Under the pieces are notes generated by a model, which searched no databases, was not told where the DNA came from, and saw only the letters and a list, made by a program, of their open reading frames with translations. Below are positions 47,667 to 57,550 of a stretch of DNA of 64,000 nt, in pieces. The position numbers and the translations under genes are program-made. Every line of letters starts with the position of its first letter. The stretch's first letter is position 1. Location of the stretch: contig BSBM01000486.1 in assembly GCA_027924585.1 (NCBI GenBank), forward strand, positions 46,020,001 to 46,084,000, in the 5' to 3' direction. The stretch is from Larix kaempferi (Eukaryota; Streptophyta; Pinopsida; Pinales; Pinaceae).

Positions 47667-50600
47667 ATGAACCACATTGGAGATAGATTGTTTACAGGTT
47701 TTGTTACTGAAGAAGATTTTTTAAATTCTGAATGTTACAATGCTGACATGTTTGAAACTGGAGATGAGGTAGATGTGGAGAACACTGCTATAACTGCTAC
47801 TGTTCATCAGAATGGACCACCTAAGAAGACCCTAAATCTTAGATCAGGTCCAAAACAAGTGGCTCAAGCTCCAAAGAAGAGGGCACTTGTTCCTGCTGCA
47901 CCTGTTCCTGCTAAACAAATAGTTGATCCTGTTATTGAGAAGAAGAAGTCTGCAGAAAAATCAAAGAAGAATGCTGAAGTTGAAGAGGTAAACAAATCTG
48001 TCCAGAATTTTAGTTTGGAGAATGAACTGGGGAAGTTAAAGATTCCTGTACCTTTGACTGAGTTAATAAAGAATCCATCATATAAGAATACAGTTCTGAA
48101 AGTGATGAATATACCCAGTAATCATCCTGTTTCAGATACAGTTAATTTGCAGGAAGAAAACCCTAGAATTTTCATTGGATCAGCTCTGGCTGAAAAGACT
48201 GAAAATGAGGCTGGTGCTTCTCCTCCTTTCTATATAACCTTGACTGTACACGAGCAGATGATTCATAATTACCTGTTAGATTCAGGAGCATCCCATAACT
48301 TGATGCCAAAAGCTGTAATGGAAGCCTTGGGGCTTAATGTCACCAAACCTTACCATGATTTATATGTCTTTGACTCCCGAGCTGTAAAGTGTCTAGGAGT
48401 AATAAAAGACATGGTTGTCAACCTTGCTCAGTTGCCCATGAAAAGTGTGATAATGGATGTTGTGGTAGCTGACATCACACCAAAATTTGGCTTGCTTCTG
48501 TCTAGGTCATGGGCTAATAAGGTTGGGGGAACATTACAGATGGACCTCTCTTATGCCACCATTCCTGTTTTTGGTGGAGAAAATAGAAGACTTTACAGAG
48601 AGCTGCAGCTTGCTTACATAGTAACAGATGATAAAAACCCCACCAATCACCCAGTGTACTCTATTGATAAAGATCTTGGTTCATGCATATTACAGTTCAG
48701 TGAGGAGGATAATTCTGCTGGTCTGTTACAAGTGGAAAAAGAACAACAAATAAAACACAGCATAGAGGAAAAAGATGCATTGTGGCAGTTGTACTTTGAT
48801 GGATCCTCATGCAAAGAGGGTGCTGGAGCTGGAGTTTTACTTATTTCCCCTGGAAGTGAAACAGTGAAACTCATGTATAAATTGGAGTTTGTTACCACTA
48901 ACAACACTGCCGAGTATGAAGCTCTGTTACTGGGATTGAAGGCTGCTAAAGATTTGGGAATTCAGCAGATTTCTGCATTTGGCGACTCCGAACTAGTTGT
49001 TCAACAGGTGAAGAAAAAATATCAAGTAAAGCAGGGTTTGCTGAAAGTATATCGAAATGAGGTATGGGATATGCTTGAAAACTATTTTATAGAATTTAAT
49101 ATCACTCATATTCCCAGGAATCATAATGAGACTACAGATTCTTTAGCTCTGGCTACCACACATTTCAGAATCCCTAAAACCACTCAGTTAAAGTATCCTA
49201 TAGAAGTGAGGTATAGACCATGTGTCCCTGACAATGTGAAGCACTGGAGGGTTTTTGAAGATGACATTGAAATAAAAAAAATTCTTGAGCTTATAGATGA
49301 GTTTTCAAATACTCAAATTGATCAGGAAGAAGATGAAAGGGAAGAACAGTTAAATGAGTTTGCTGCAGAAGAGATAGCAGGACACAAGATTATTGAATTA
49401 AAGAGCAATTTCATTCCAAAAGGTCTAGTACCTTTAGAAAGAGTATTCACCAAAGATGATACACCTTCAAAGCCAGTAATTCAATCTTCAGAAGACAATG
49501 TAGAGGACTACAATATTGGTTCAGCAGAACATCCCAGGATGGTAAAAATTTATAAATTCCTAACAGTGGAACAAAGAAATAGATATATCAAGCTGTTGAA
49601 AAAACATGTAGATGCATTTGCCTGGTGTTATAAGGAATTAAAAACTTATGATACATCAATTATTCAGCACAAGGTCCCTTTGAAACCTAATGTCAAGCCT
49701 TTCAGACAGAAACTAAGAAGAATCAATCCATCCTTGTTCCCTGTAATTGAAAAAGAACTAAAGAAGCTGCTGGATGCAAAGATAATAGTGCCTCTCAGGT
49801 ACTCTTCTTGGGTTGCTAATCTGGTTCCTGTTAGAAAGAAGAATGAGGAAATTAGATTATGTGTTGACTTCAGAAATCTGAATCGATCATCATTAAAAGA
49901 CAATTATCCTCTTCCCAAGATTGAACAAGTTTTGCAGCAAGTAGTTAGAGCTCAGAGGATTTCTATGCTAGATGGTTTCTCAGGGTACAATCAGATTTCC
50001 ATGCACCCTGATGACAAGGAAAAGACAGCTTTTACAACCCCCTGGGGTACATTTATGTATGACAAGATGCCTTTTGGCTTGATGAATGCTGGAGCGACCT
50101 TCCAGAGAGCCATGGATATTGCATTTGTGGGAGAGAAAGATAAGTTTGTGGTTATCTATCTAGATGATATTACTGTATTCTCAAAATCTGATGATGAACA
50201 CTTGAAGCATTTGGAGCAAACCTTCAAAAAATGCAGAAAATTTGGCCTGTCCCTGAACCCAAAAAAATCACATTTTGCTGTGCAAGAAGGTAAATTACTT
50301 GGTCACTTGGTGTCTGCTAATGGTATCAGAATAGATCCTGAAAGGGTGAAAGCAATATTGAAGATTAGCTTACCTCGGAGTAAAAAGGATGTTCAATCAT
50401 TCATTGGCAAGATAAATTTTCTGCGGTGGTTTATTCCCAACTTTGTTGAAACCATTAAACAAATCACATCCATGTTAAAGAAAGATCAAGAAGTAAAGTG
50501 GACTGCTGAGGCAAAGGTAGCATTTGAGAAAATCAAAGTAGCTCTTACTGAAGCACCTGTACTAGTAAGTCCTGATTTTACCAAAGAATTCCTTACCTTC

Positions 50601-52316
50601 TCATTTGCATCAGAAGACACGATTGCAGCTGTTTTACTTCAGAAAAATAAAGAAGGTTTGGAACAACCTATTGCTTTCTTCAGCAAAACTCTCAGAGATT
50701 CTGAGCTGAAGTATAGTATATTGGAAAAGCAAGCTTATGCTCTGGTAAAAGCTTTGAAATTTTTCAAAATATATATCCTGCATTCGAAGATAATTTTCTT
50801 TGTAGCTAATCCTGCTGTGAAGGAAGTGTTAACTCAGCCTGATAGTGAAGGAAAGAGAGGCAGATGGATTGCAAAGATTATGGAATATGATGTAGAGATC
50901 AGACCTACTAAGCTTGTCAAGGGACAAGGCTTAGCCAAACTGTTGGCTGACTCAAATTGTCAAGCTCTAGGACTGCATGTCATGGCTGAAGAATCAGTTC
51001 CTGAAGAAGATCAAATACAGCTGGAGAAAGAAAAGATCATGGATTTTTATTCATCATCAGCCTGGTATGCAGACATTGTTCATTTTTTGTTGTTTCTGCA
51101 ATGTCCTGAACATTTTGATAAGAAGGCTGCCATATCTTTAAAACTCAAAGCCACTAAATATTGTTTAGTTGAGGATCAATTGTTCTGGAAAGATCCAGGG
51201 GGTATTTTGCTCAGATGTTTGGACCAATCTGAAATAGGAGAGGTGATTTCAGAATCTCATGAAGGTGCATGTGGAGGACACAAGTATTGGAAAGCAACAG
51301 CTTACAAAATTTTGCGAGCTGGATATTATTGGCCATCCTTATTCACAGATGTTTACCATCAGGTAAGAGCATGCATTCCTTGTCAAAAATTTGCAGGTAA
51401 ACAGAAATTATTGTCCTTGCCTTTAAAACCTATTGCAGTAAATGCCCCGTTTCAGCAGTGGGGTCTGGACTTTATTGGAGAAATAAATCCAGCATCTTCA
51501 GGACAACATCATTGGATTCTAACTGCCATAGATTTTTTCACAAAATGGGTAGAAGCCATTCGCACAAGGAATGCTACAGACAAAGTAATCATGGAATTCA
51601 TTGAAGAAAATATTTTGAGCAGGTTTGGCTGCCCACAGAGATTAATAACAGATAATGCAAAGGCATTCAAATCCAAGGCAATGGTAGCCTTCTGTGAAAG
51701 AAATGGAATCATTCTAAAACATTCAACTCCCTATTATCCTCAGGGAAATGGTCAAGCTGAATCTTCCAATAAGAATATCATTCAGAGCATCAAGAAACTA
51801 CTGAAGCATAACAAAAGGTCTTGGGATTCAATGCTAAAGTATGCATTATGGGCAGATAGGATTACAGTGAAACAAGCAATTGGAACTTCTCCATTTCAAC
51901 TAGTTTATGGTACAGAAGCAGTGTTCCCTGTTCAGTTGGGGATTCCAGTATTAAAATTTCTCCAGAATTCTCAAGAGGAACCTAATGATATGAAAAGGAG
52001 ACTATTTGAAATGATAGAGTTACAGCAAAATAGAGAAAAGGTGGATGAAAAAGCACAACTGTACAGAGCCAAGATTAAAAACAGGTTTGACAGGAATATT
52101 AAGGAAAATACTTTCATAGAAGGGGAAATGGTTCTAAGATGGGATGCAAGAAAGGAGCAAAAGGGAAAGCATGGTAAGTTTGAAAATCTTTGGTTTGGCC
52201 CTTTTCTGGTATCAAAAGTTTTAGAGAACAATACCTTTATTTTGCAGTCCTTGGAAGGTGAGGAGTTGTCCAGCCCTGTTAATGGGCGATTCCTCAAACA
52301 TTTTTACAATTTATAA
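47667..52316 (+). CDS. G3 Pol polyprotein, order PR - RNase H - RT - degenerate RNase H - IN
   Basis: The 1549-codon frame contains: protease (DSGAS at 205-209); an RNase H domain (about 371-500) with D378 (YFDGSS), E416 (AEYEAL), D440 (GDSELV) and D491 (TTDSLA); RT (about 675-960; YLDD at 831-834); a second, gypsy-type RNase H (about 973-1100) in which the first catalytic Asp (FSFASED) and the TDH Asp (FFVANPAV) are lost; integrase zinc region (H1198, H1205, C1236, C1239); and integrase core D1268, D1329, E1365, a DD35E spacing. It ends PVNGRFLKHFYNL. It is uninterrupted, so recently functional, but the upstream stops prevent Gag-Pol synthesis from this copy. Confidence 0.93.
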   Translation: MNHIGDRLFTGFVTEEDFLNSECYNADMFETGDEVDVENTAITATVHQNGPPKKTLNLRSGPKQVAQAPKKRALVPAAPVPAKQIVDPVIEKKKSAEKSKKNAEVEEVNKSVQNFSLENELGKLKIPVPLTELIKNPSYKNTVLKVMNIPSNHPVSDTVNLQEENPRIFIGSALAEKTENEAGASPPFYITLTVHEQMIHNYLLDSGASHNLMPKAVMEALGLNVTKPYHDLYVFDSRAVKCLGVIKDMVVNLAQLPMKSVIMDVVVADITPKFGLLLSRSWANKVGGTLQMDLSYATIPVFGGENRRLYRELQLAYIVTDDKNPTNHPVYSIDKDLGSCILQFSEEDNSAGLLQVEKEQQIKHSIEEKDALWQLYFDGSSCKEGAGAGVLLISPGSETVKLMYKLEFVTTNNTAEYEALLLGLKAAKDLGIQQISAFGDSELVVQQVKKKYQVKQGLLKVYRNEVWDMLENYFIEFNITHIPRNHNETTDSLALATTHFRIPKTTQLKYPIEVRYRPCVPDNVKHWRVFEDDIEIKKILELIDEFSNTQIDQEEDEREEQLNEFAAEEIAGHKIIELKSNFIPKGLVPLERVFTKDDTPSKPVIQSSEDNVEDYNIGSAEHPRMVKIYKFLTVEQRNRYIKLLKKHVDAFAWCYKELKTYDTSIIQHKVPLKPNVKPFRQKLRRINPSLFPVIEKELKKLLDAKIIVPLRYSSWVANLVPVRKKNEEIRLCVDFRNLNRSSLKDNYPLPKIEQVLQQVVRAQRISMLDGFSGYNQISMHPDDKEKTAFTTPWGTFMYDKMPFGLMNAGATFQRAMDIAFVGEKDKFVVIYLDDITVFSKSDDEHLKHLEQTFKKCRKFGLSLNPKKSHFAVQEGKLLGHLVSANGIRIDPERVKAILKISLPRSKKDVQSFIGKINFLRWFIPNFVETIKQITSMLKKDQEVKWTAEAKVAFEKIKVALTEAPVLVSPDFTKEFLTFSFASEDTIAAVLLQKNKEGLEQPIAFFSKTLRDSELKYSILEKQAYALVKALKFFKIYILHSKIIFFVANPAVKEVLTQPDSEGKRGRWIAKIMEYDVEIRPTKLVKGQGLAKLLADSNCQALGLHVMAEESVPEEDQIQLEKEKIMDFYSSSAWYADIVHFLLFLQCPEHFDKKAAISLKLKATKYCLVEDQLFWKDPGGILLRCLDQSEIGEVISESHEGACGGHKYWKATAYKILRAGYYWPSLFTDVYHQVRACIPCQKFAGKQKLLSLPLKPIAVNAPFQQWGLDFIGEINPASSGQHHWILTAIDFFTKWVEAIRTRNATDKVIMEFIEENILSRFGCPQRLITDNAKAFKSKAMVAFCERNGIILKHSTPYYPQGNGQAESSNKNIIQSIKKLLKHNKRSWDSMLKYALWADRITVKQAIGTSPFQLVYGTEAVFPVQLGIPVLKFLQNSQEEPNDMKRRLFEMIELQQNREKVDEKAQLYRAKIKNRFDRNIKENTFIEGEMVLRWDARKEQKGKHGKFENLWFGPFLVSKVLENNTFILQSLEGEELSSPVNGRFLKHFYNL

Positions 52317-52364
52317 GAGCATTTTCACTGATCATTGTACATACCGATGAGTGAATCACAATAC

Positions 52365-52447
52365 GACTCCATATCCCAATGGATAAGGCACTGGTCTTCA
52401 GGTTCTTGAAGCCTCGCAGGGAGGTCTTCATCCCGCAGCTGGAGCCA
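52365..52447 (+). other. tRNA-Arg-like segment before the G3 3' LTR
   Basis: The start GACTCCAT and CCCAATGGATAAGGCAC, then CTGGTCTTC, resemble the acceptor, D-arm and anticodon stem of a plant tRNA-Arg. A second hairpin (GGTCTTCA/TGAAGCC) and a T-arm-like GGGA...TCCC follow, then TGGAG, which can pair with CTCCA of the start, and CCA. It ends two bases before the LTR. The anticodon loop and T loop are altered, so it is not a working tRNA gene. A similar segment occupies the same place in G2. Confidence 0.6.
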
Positions 52448-52558
52448 CATGTTAAGTCAGTATTTTGTTTCTTCAAATTTGGTTTGATTTGCACTTTATT
52501 TTAGGTTATTTATTTTCTTTAACTTGACTTTTTCCTCCTTAGTAAGTTTTCCTTAGGC

Positions 52559-52567
52559 TATATATAA
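52559..52567 (+). promoter_or_regulatory. TATA box of the G3 3' LTR
   Basis: TATATATAA at the same offset as in the 5' LTR. From here transcription could run through the LTR reading frame into L1 and beyond. Confidence 0.6.
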
Positions 52568-53591
52568 GATTTTGTGCTTGCTTTTGAGTTTTCAGATTTT
52601 AAAGCTTTATATTTGTTTTTGATGAGGGGTTTTAAAAGTTCATTATATCAAATAAGAAGCTCATAAATCTTATTCTAAGTAAGGACATGTACAAGTCTAA
52701 TCTTGATAGCCTTAAGATCCCATGCAAAATGATATAAAGTTGTTTAAAAGCAACAAAACAGTGTTGAAGCTTTTCTTGTAGCGCTGGAGCCGAAATTCAT
52801 CAAAGAAGCGCTACAAGAATATCGTGATCCCAGATTCTTCCAATTTTTGAGCAAAATTTGGCACGCTTGGGCTAATGAAGGTTTGATTATGTGTTTTAGA
52901 GGGTTCATGACGTGTTGATGCAGAAGACATCATGATTTCAAATGCTTTCACGTCGTGAGGAGATCGTGCTCATCATCAGCACAGGTGTAGTTCAGTTTGA
53001 CAGATATTCACACGGTTTCAGCTAATGTGGCATGAAGTCATTATCTACAAGCTTATTCTAACACAGAGGAATTAATGAGATGACCATAGCCATTTGAAAA
53101 ACCGAGCATCGTTTCCAACTGGACAAGCAACAGGCGTTGAGGGCTTCACGGGAAATTAGGGCTTCCTAATCCCGTTGTTAACAGCTAAATTGAAGATTGT
53201 TAGACATCTGTACAACAAAGCTGACTCATCTGATAGTGTTGGTCGTGATTTCAAACAACCACAGTGGAGCAATTTACAGGTATTCTTAAAAAACCCATAT
53301 AACAGCAAATTTGGGGCTTTTTTCGCTGGAGCTTATTCTGTTCAAATTAATCAAAGGTTAGGTTAAATTGCACCTTTAAATGCAATTTTAACCAGAGAAA
53401 TAGCTATTGGTTGATAATTTGCAACACCAAACTGAAGGAGGGTTGAAGATAACAGTTCGTTTTTATGAAATTTAACCTTGTCAGTGCTACGAATAACCTG
53501 TACATTCAATAGTGCTGTTAACTTCCAAAATTCAGCTCCTGTTCACAAACAATACAAGAGTATATATTCAATTTGCAGTGATTGAAGCATA

Positions 53592-55433
53592 ATGGGCAGG
53601 AGCGGTAAAATAAATAGAGCTGAACCAACAGATGTAGAATGGGTTGAAAAACTGCTTGAGTGTGTGGAGCTATTCAAACAAGCTGGCTGGATGGATTTTT
53701 TCAGAAAAATTGATGGATATAATGCAAAGGTATCCTGCAAGTTTGCCCAGGGTTTCAAGAATGATATGGTGGTTTTCGATACCCTGAAATTCAAGCTGAC
53801 AGTTAAATTGATTTCAGAAGCCACAGGAATTAAAGATGAAGGTGAACAATGGTTTAAGAAGCTGCCCTTTGATTTTGATCCACAGAGATACCTCTTACCC
53901 AATGTCATACCTGATTGGAATAAAGGTGTCCTAATCCAAAATGTTAAAAAAGAATGGGTTGAACCAATTAGAATATTGCAGAGTTATGTTACTTGTGAGG
54001 GCAGGTATGCCTTCGTATACAAGTATCATTTTAGATTTCTTCAACACATGGTGGGAATATCCAAGATGAACCTGCCCTTCTTCTTCCTGAAGAGTTTGCA
54101 GAAAATGTCCAACAAAGTGAAAGGGCCAGTAGATCATTCCTCTCAGTCCATATTTCATCATGGATTAATCAAGTTGATTGTTAGTACTGCTTTACAACAT
54201 GAAGGAAATACCTGGGACTTCTTCATTTTTTGGTATGGTTTTGAAGATCAAAAATCTAAAAGACAAGTAGATAAGGGCAAAGTCTTACTCAGAAAATTAG
54301 GTCATAAGCCCAAACTGGAAGATAAGGGAAAGATCAAAATTGAAGAATCAACAGAGCCTGTGGAGGAAGACAGTGAACAAAAGACATTCTTAGCCAGCCC
54401 TAAAGGCAAGTTGACACTGTTTGAAGATAGGGAGGAACCACCTGAAAAGAATCTAGCACCTGTAGTATATCCTCAGGAGGAGAAAAAGGTTGATATTAAG
54501 ATGGTTACTGTATCTAAAGAAGAGATTCACACTCAACCAAGAAGCCCCATCACCATTCTCTCAGATGATGAGGGATATCTATTGGAAGAAGAACCACTTA
54601 TCTCCAAAATAGAGGTCAAAGCTGAAACAGAAGAAATGCATACTTCAAAGAGAAAAACTACAAGGCCTAACAAGAAAAGGAACAAGCTGGAGGTAGTAGA
54701 ATTGGCTGCTATTCAGTACCAAGGGAAAGAATTGAAGATGATGGGAGAGGCAACAGCATTCTGGAGACCTAAAACTAGGTCAAAGAACAAGTTGAGATTA
54801 AACATGAAGAAATTGCTGAATCCTAAATTAAATACAGATGATGTGACTGTCTTAGATGAAGTGTCCATGAATGATGATAAACCAGAATTAGATAAATTGC
54901 AGCCATGTTTAAAAGAAGAAATTCATTCAGTGGAAGCAGCAGGCGAAGAAAATCCAAAGCCCAGCATCGAGGACACTTCTACGAAGCTGTTGATGGAAGA
55001 GACAGAAATCTTCAAGAAGCTTGACATTCCTTGGAGACCTGATGAAGATCAAGATTCTACAATGAATAAATTAGCTAATTCTGACAGGGAAAATTTGCAG
55101 AGAGTTGTCAAACAATACAAACACTAGATGAACTATATGCAGGAAGTCAACGATGGTTTGATGATGGCCAACAGGAAGTTGAGAGAAGATCTCCAGGATG
55201 TTAATGACAATTTTCAAGAGCTAGTGGCTAATGCAAAAGAAGCACTTAAAAGGAAAAGAGCTGCTGACAGTCATTGTACCCAGTTGGAGAAGAGAGTCCA
55301 GGAATTGCAGCAGAAAAACAAAGAGCTCATCGAAAATATTAATGACATGGAGCAGGAGCAAAAGAAGACTAAGAAAAAAGACCAAGCTTCAGATGGTATT
55401 TCTCTCCTAGCTGAGGTGGCAAAAGACCTATAG
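53592..55433 (+). CDS. LTR-encoded 613-codon reading frame, 3' LTR copy
   Basis: ATG at 53592 opens 511 codons; one TAG at 55125 (Gln in the other LTR) is followed by 102 more codons in the same frame. Residues 1-200 look globular (WMDFFRKIDGY; CKFAQGF; YKYHFRFLQHMVGISK). Residues 220-470 are acidic and probably disordered, with a SUMO-interaction-like ITILSDDE at 320-327 and a basic NLS-like patch KRKTTRPNKKRNK at 353-365. Residues 513-596 form a strong coiled coil. It has no Gag, Pol or envelope features. The N-terminal block recalls domains found in other plant retroelement proteins, but I cannot name a family with confidence. It would be the first cistron of the genomic RNA. Confidence 0.85.
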
Positions 55434-56101
55434 AACAGTTATGCTTTCAGTTAGTTGTCATTAGTTAGCAAACAGATTTGTTAATGAGGTGTTATTTTTA
55501 GCAGATTTTGTAAACTTTGTAATATTTTGCATTTACACTACCTCATCGAATAGCTGGAAGGCAGTTAGGGTTATAGACCTAACTGATTTTGTAAAGCATA
55601 GTATATAGACATGTGAGGAAGTCATTGAGAGGGTTCTAATTTTTGGGAGCATCAGGAGGTCTGCAGATTGGTTGTATCTTCAGACTTGTTCAAGAGATAA
55701 GTACTGTGACTCTTATAAGCATTGGCTGATGAAATAATGAAATATATGACTGTTTCCCCTCTAGTTTGTCTGTGTTGGCTTTGTTATTGAGCTTGTTTAG
55801 CTTCATAAATGATAAATTCATTGCTAGTTAATGTGTATTTTCTGGTAATGCTTATCCTTTATGTATGAACCTTAGCGTATTCTTTCTGTGGGATCTCATG
55901 TGATATGTTATACATCTTTATCAGTTTTTGTTTATGAATTAGTTTTTACTTTTCTTTTGAATGTATTCCCTGACTGTGCTCAAAATTTATAACCATTTAA
56001 ATCATACAAAAACCCTAAACTTTGTTTTATTTATTGAGTTTTACTCTTGAGATTGTGATGGCTTGTTTCTCTGGCCTTAGAAACAAATTCTGACACAAAC
56101 A

Positions 56102-56948
56102 CTCTAGGTCATGAAAACTCTCATTGCTCAGATCTTGGAGGCTCGTGTTGACATTCAGGAGGACTCGCAATGTCTAAAAAAGCTGGCAGATACCTGCACG
56201 GATCATGCGGATGAAACCCACTGGATCCACATGAAGCTAGATGCCATTGCGGTTGATTTGGGTATTTATTTCTTAACTCGTTCTAAGAAAGTGGATAATC
56301 CAAAGGTTATTAACCTCCGTGGCAAGACTACGGAGATGGAAGCTACACAGTCATTAACATTGATGATGAGGTGGGACCGGTGGGATGAATCTCTGGACGT
56401 GGTGTCGAGTCAGTTCGGCTCTCTACTGCTTTTGGTTATGGGGACTTTTTTTTTGGTTGGTGCATATGGTAGCTCTTGTAATGTTTGTGGGGGGTAGACC
56501 TCTATCTGGTCATGGGACGCATACCTCTGTCCGGGTGATAATGGTGAATTTCGGCTGGATTCTGCTTCGGATCCATCCTTTTTTCGTATGTTATGGCTTC
56601 ATCAGTTTGTCTTTTTGGCTTGTTGATGTTGGATTGTTAGTTAGTATTGCATGTTCTTTCAACTTACTTCTTTGTTATGGGGAATCGTAATGCCTTCTCT
56701 ATCAGCTTACTCTGTTTACTATTTGATAGTAGCATCCCGACTACTGATAGTAAGTGGTTCATCCCTAATAGCTATGTTCAGAATTGTAATACTGCGGATC
56801 TCTGGTTTTGTTTATGGGTTTATGGTGTTCAGAAGAGTTTTGATTCCTGTGGTGGCTACCTAAGCACCCAACTTATTGTAAAGATGCTAAATGTACTTTG
56901 GATCCAACTTTTAATAGAATGATGCTCTTTTTTTTTTGCTTAAAAAAA
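56102..56948 (+). other. L1 3' part, right of G3, with A-tail
   Basis: The reading frame interrupted at 42528 continues here in phase (VMKTLIAQILEARVDIQEDS) as a helical, charged stretch of about 70 residues (to about 56310), then becomes low-quality hydrophobic sequence. The segment ends with a T-run and a nine-base A-tail (56942-56950), followed by the right target duplication. The first codon after the junction is TAG where the left target copy predicts TGG. Confidence 0.65.
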
Positions 56949-56957
56949 AAGATATGG

Positions 56958-57536
56958 CAAAAAAACAAAAACATGATTTTATTATTATTATTACTATTAT
57001 TATTTCGGAATAGATCTACAATGGCTCAAAATTGATCTACAATGGATCTAGACATATGTAATCCACTATTGATTAGCCGGAAACAGATATGGACCCCATG
57101 TATGCTCGGCTTACCAAAGGTTCAGGGGATTCACTCGGCCACCAATGTTGTCTAACAACTTGCGTATTAGGGCAGTACCCCTCACTCCATGGCTCATGTA
57201 AAACTTATAACCATTTTTCCACAAACGACAACTCTTGGTTGACCTCACGGGTGGTAACTAGTCAATCAGGTAGGGGTCGTTGTCCTTTTCATTATCAGGT
57301 CCTCTCAATGGGACAACTACTTCAGGGTTCATGTGGTACTCCTCACAATGATTTTTAGGTATATGCCCAAGTACTTCCCATAGTTAAGCGGATAGGGATT
57401 ATTCCTGGATCTTAACCTGCAATTGAAAGGAACAATACCGATGCAAAGAAAAAGAACTATTTCAATAATCACAGCGCCTGGAAGCCATTGCAAAAAAAAA
57501 AATGGCAGAAATTCCACCCTGCGAGCCCAAGAAAGT
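56958..57536 (-). other. C1 5' leader, LTR-proximal part
   Basis: Non-coding sequence between the L1 right target duplication and the C1 PBS. It contains an ATT microsatellite at about 56976-57005 and an A11 run near 57490. With 35543-35996 it makes a leader of about 1.0 kb. Confidence 0.6.
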
Positions 57537-57548
57537 GCTCTGATACCA
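57537..57548 (-). other. Primer-binding site of C1 (tRNA-Met)
   Basis: The minus strand reads TGGTATCAGAGC, an exact match to the initiator tRNA-Met site, two bases after the LTR end. It proves that the LTR at 57551 is the 5' LTR of the element whose gag lies 22 kb away. Confidence 0.92.
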
Positions 57549-57550
57549 GA

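Larger units (their letters stand above)
42529..56101 (+). mobile_element. Element G3: nearly complete giant-LTR Ty3/gypsy
   Basis: Two 3.65-kb LTRs (42529-46178 and 52450-56101) enclose 6.3 kb with PBS, gag, pol and a tRNA-like segment. LTRs differ at about 2% of positions over the reading frame by eye. Pol is open for 1549 codons; gag is in the same frame with three stops before pol (47352, 47631, 47646). Target duplications CTCT(G/A) flank it. The LTRs contain a long reading frame and Pol has an extra RNase H before RT. It is the youngest element in the window. Confidence 0.92.
52450..56101 (+). repeat. 3' LTR of G3
   Basis: The segment is 3652 bp and matches the 5' LTR over its whole length with few gaps. 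A conventional polypurine tract is not obvious before it; the preceding bases are GGAGCCACA. The parts 52568-53591 and 55434-56101 contain no further gene. Confidence 0.93.
36006..56948 (+). mobile_element. LINE L1 (DUF4283 ORF1, RNase H-bearing ORF2), split by G3
   Basis: Without the 13.6-kb G3 insertion this LINE is about 7.4 kb: short leader, ORF1 (36064-37449), ORF2 with endonuclease, RT and RNase H (37536-41691), and a 1.7-kb 3' part with an extra reading frame, ending in a short A-tail. A 9-bp target duplication flanks it. Both ORFs have frameshifts and stops, but all domains can still be read. Confidence 0.85.

Noticed and set aside
52365-52447. A functional tRNA-Arg gene
   Set aside because: The anticodon loop and T loop are altered and the 3' acceptor strand is imperfect; I keep it only as a tRNA-like segment.
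53592-55433. A host gene captured by chance between two repeats
   Set aside because: It lies wholly inside the LTR, occurs in both LTRs at the same offset, and has a relative inside the G2 LTR.
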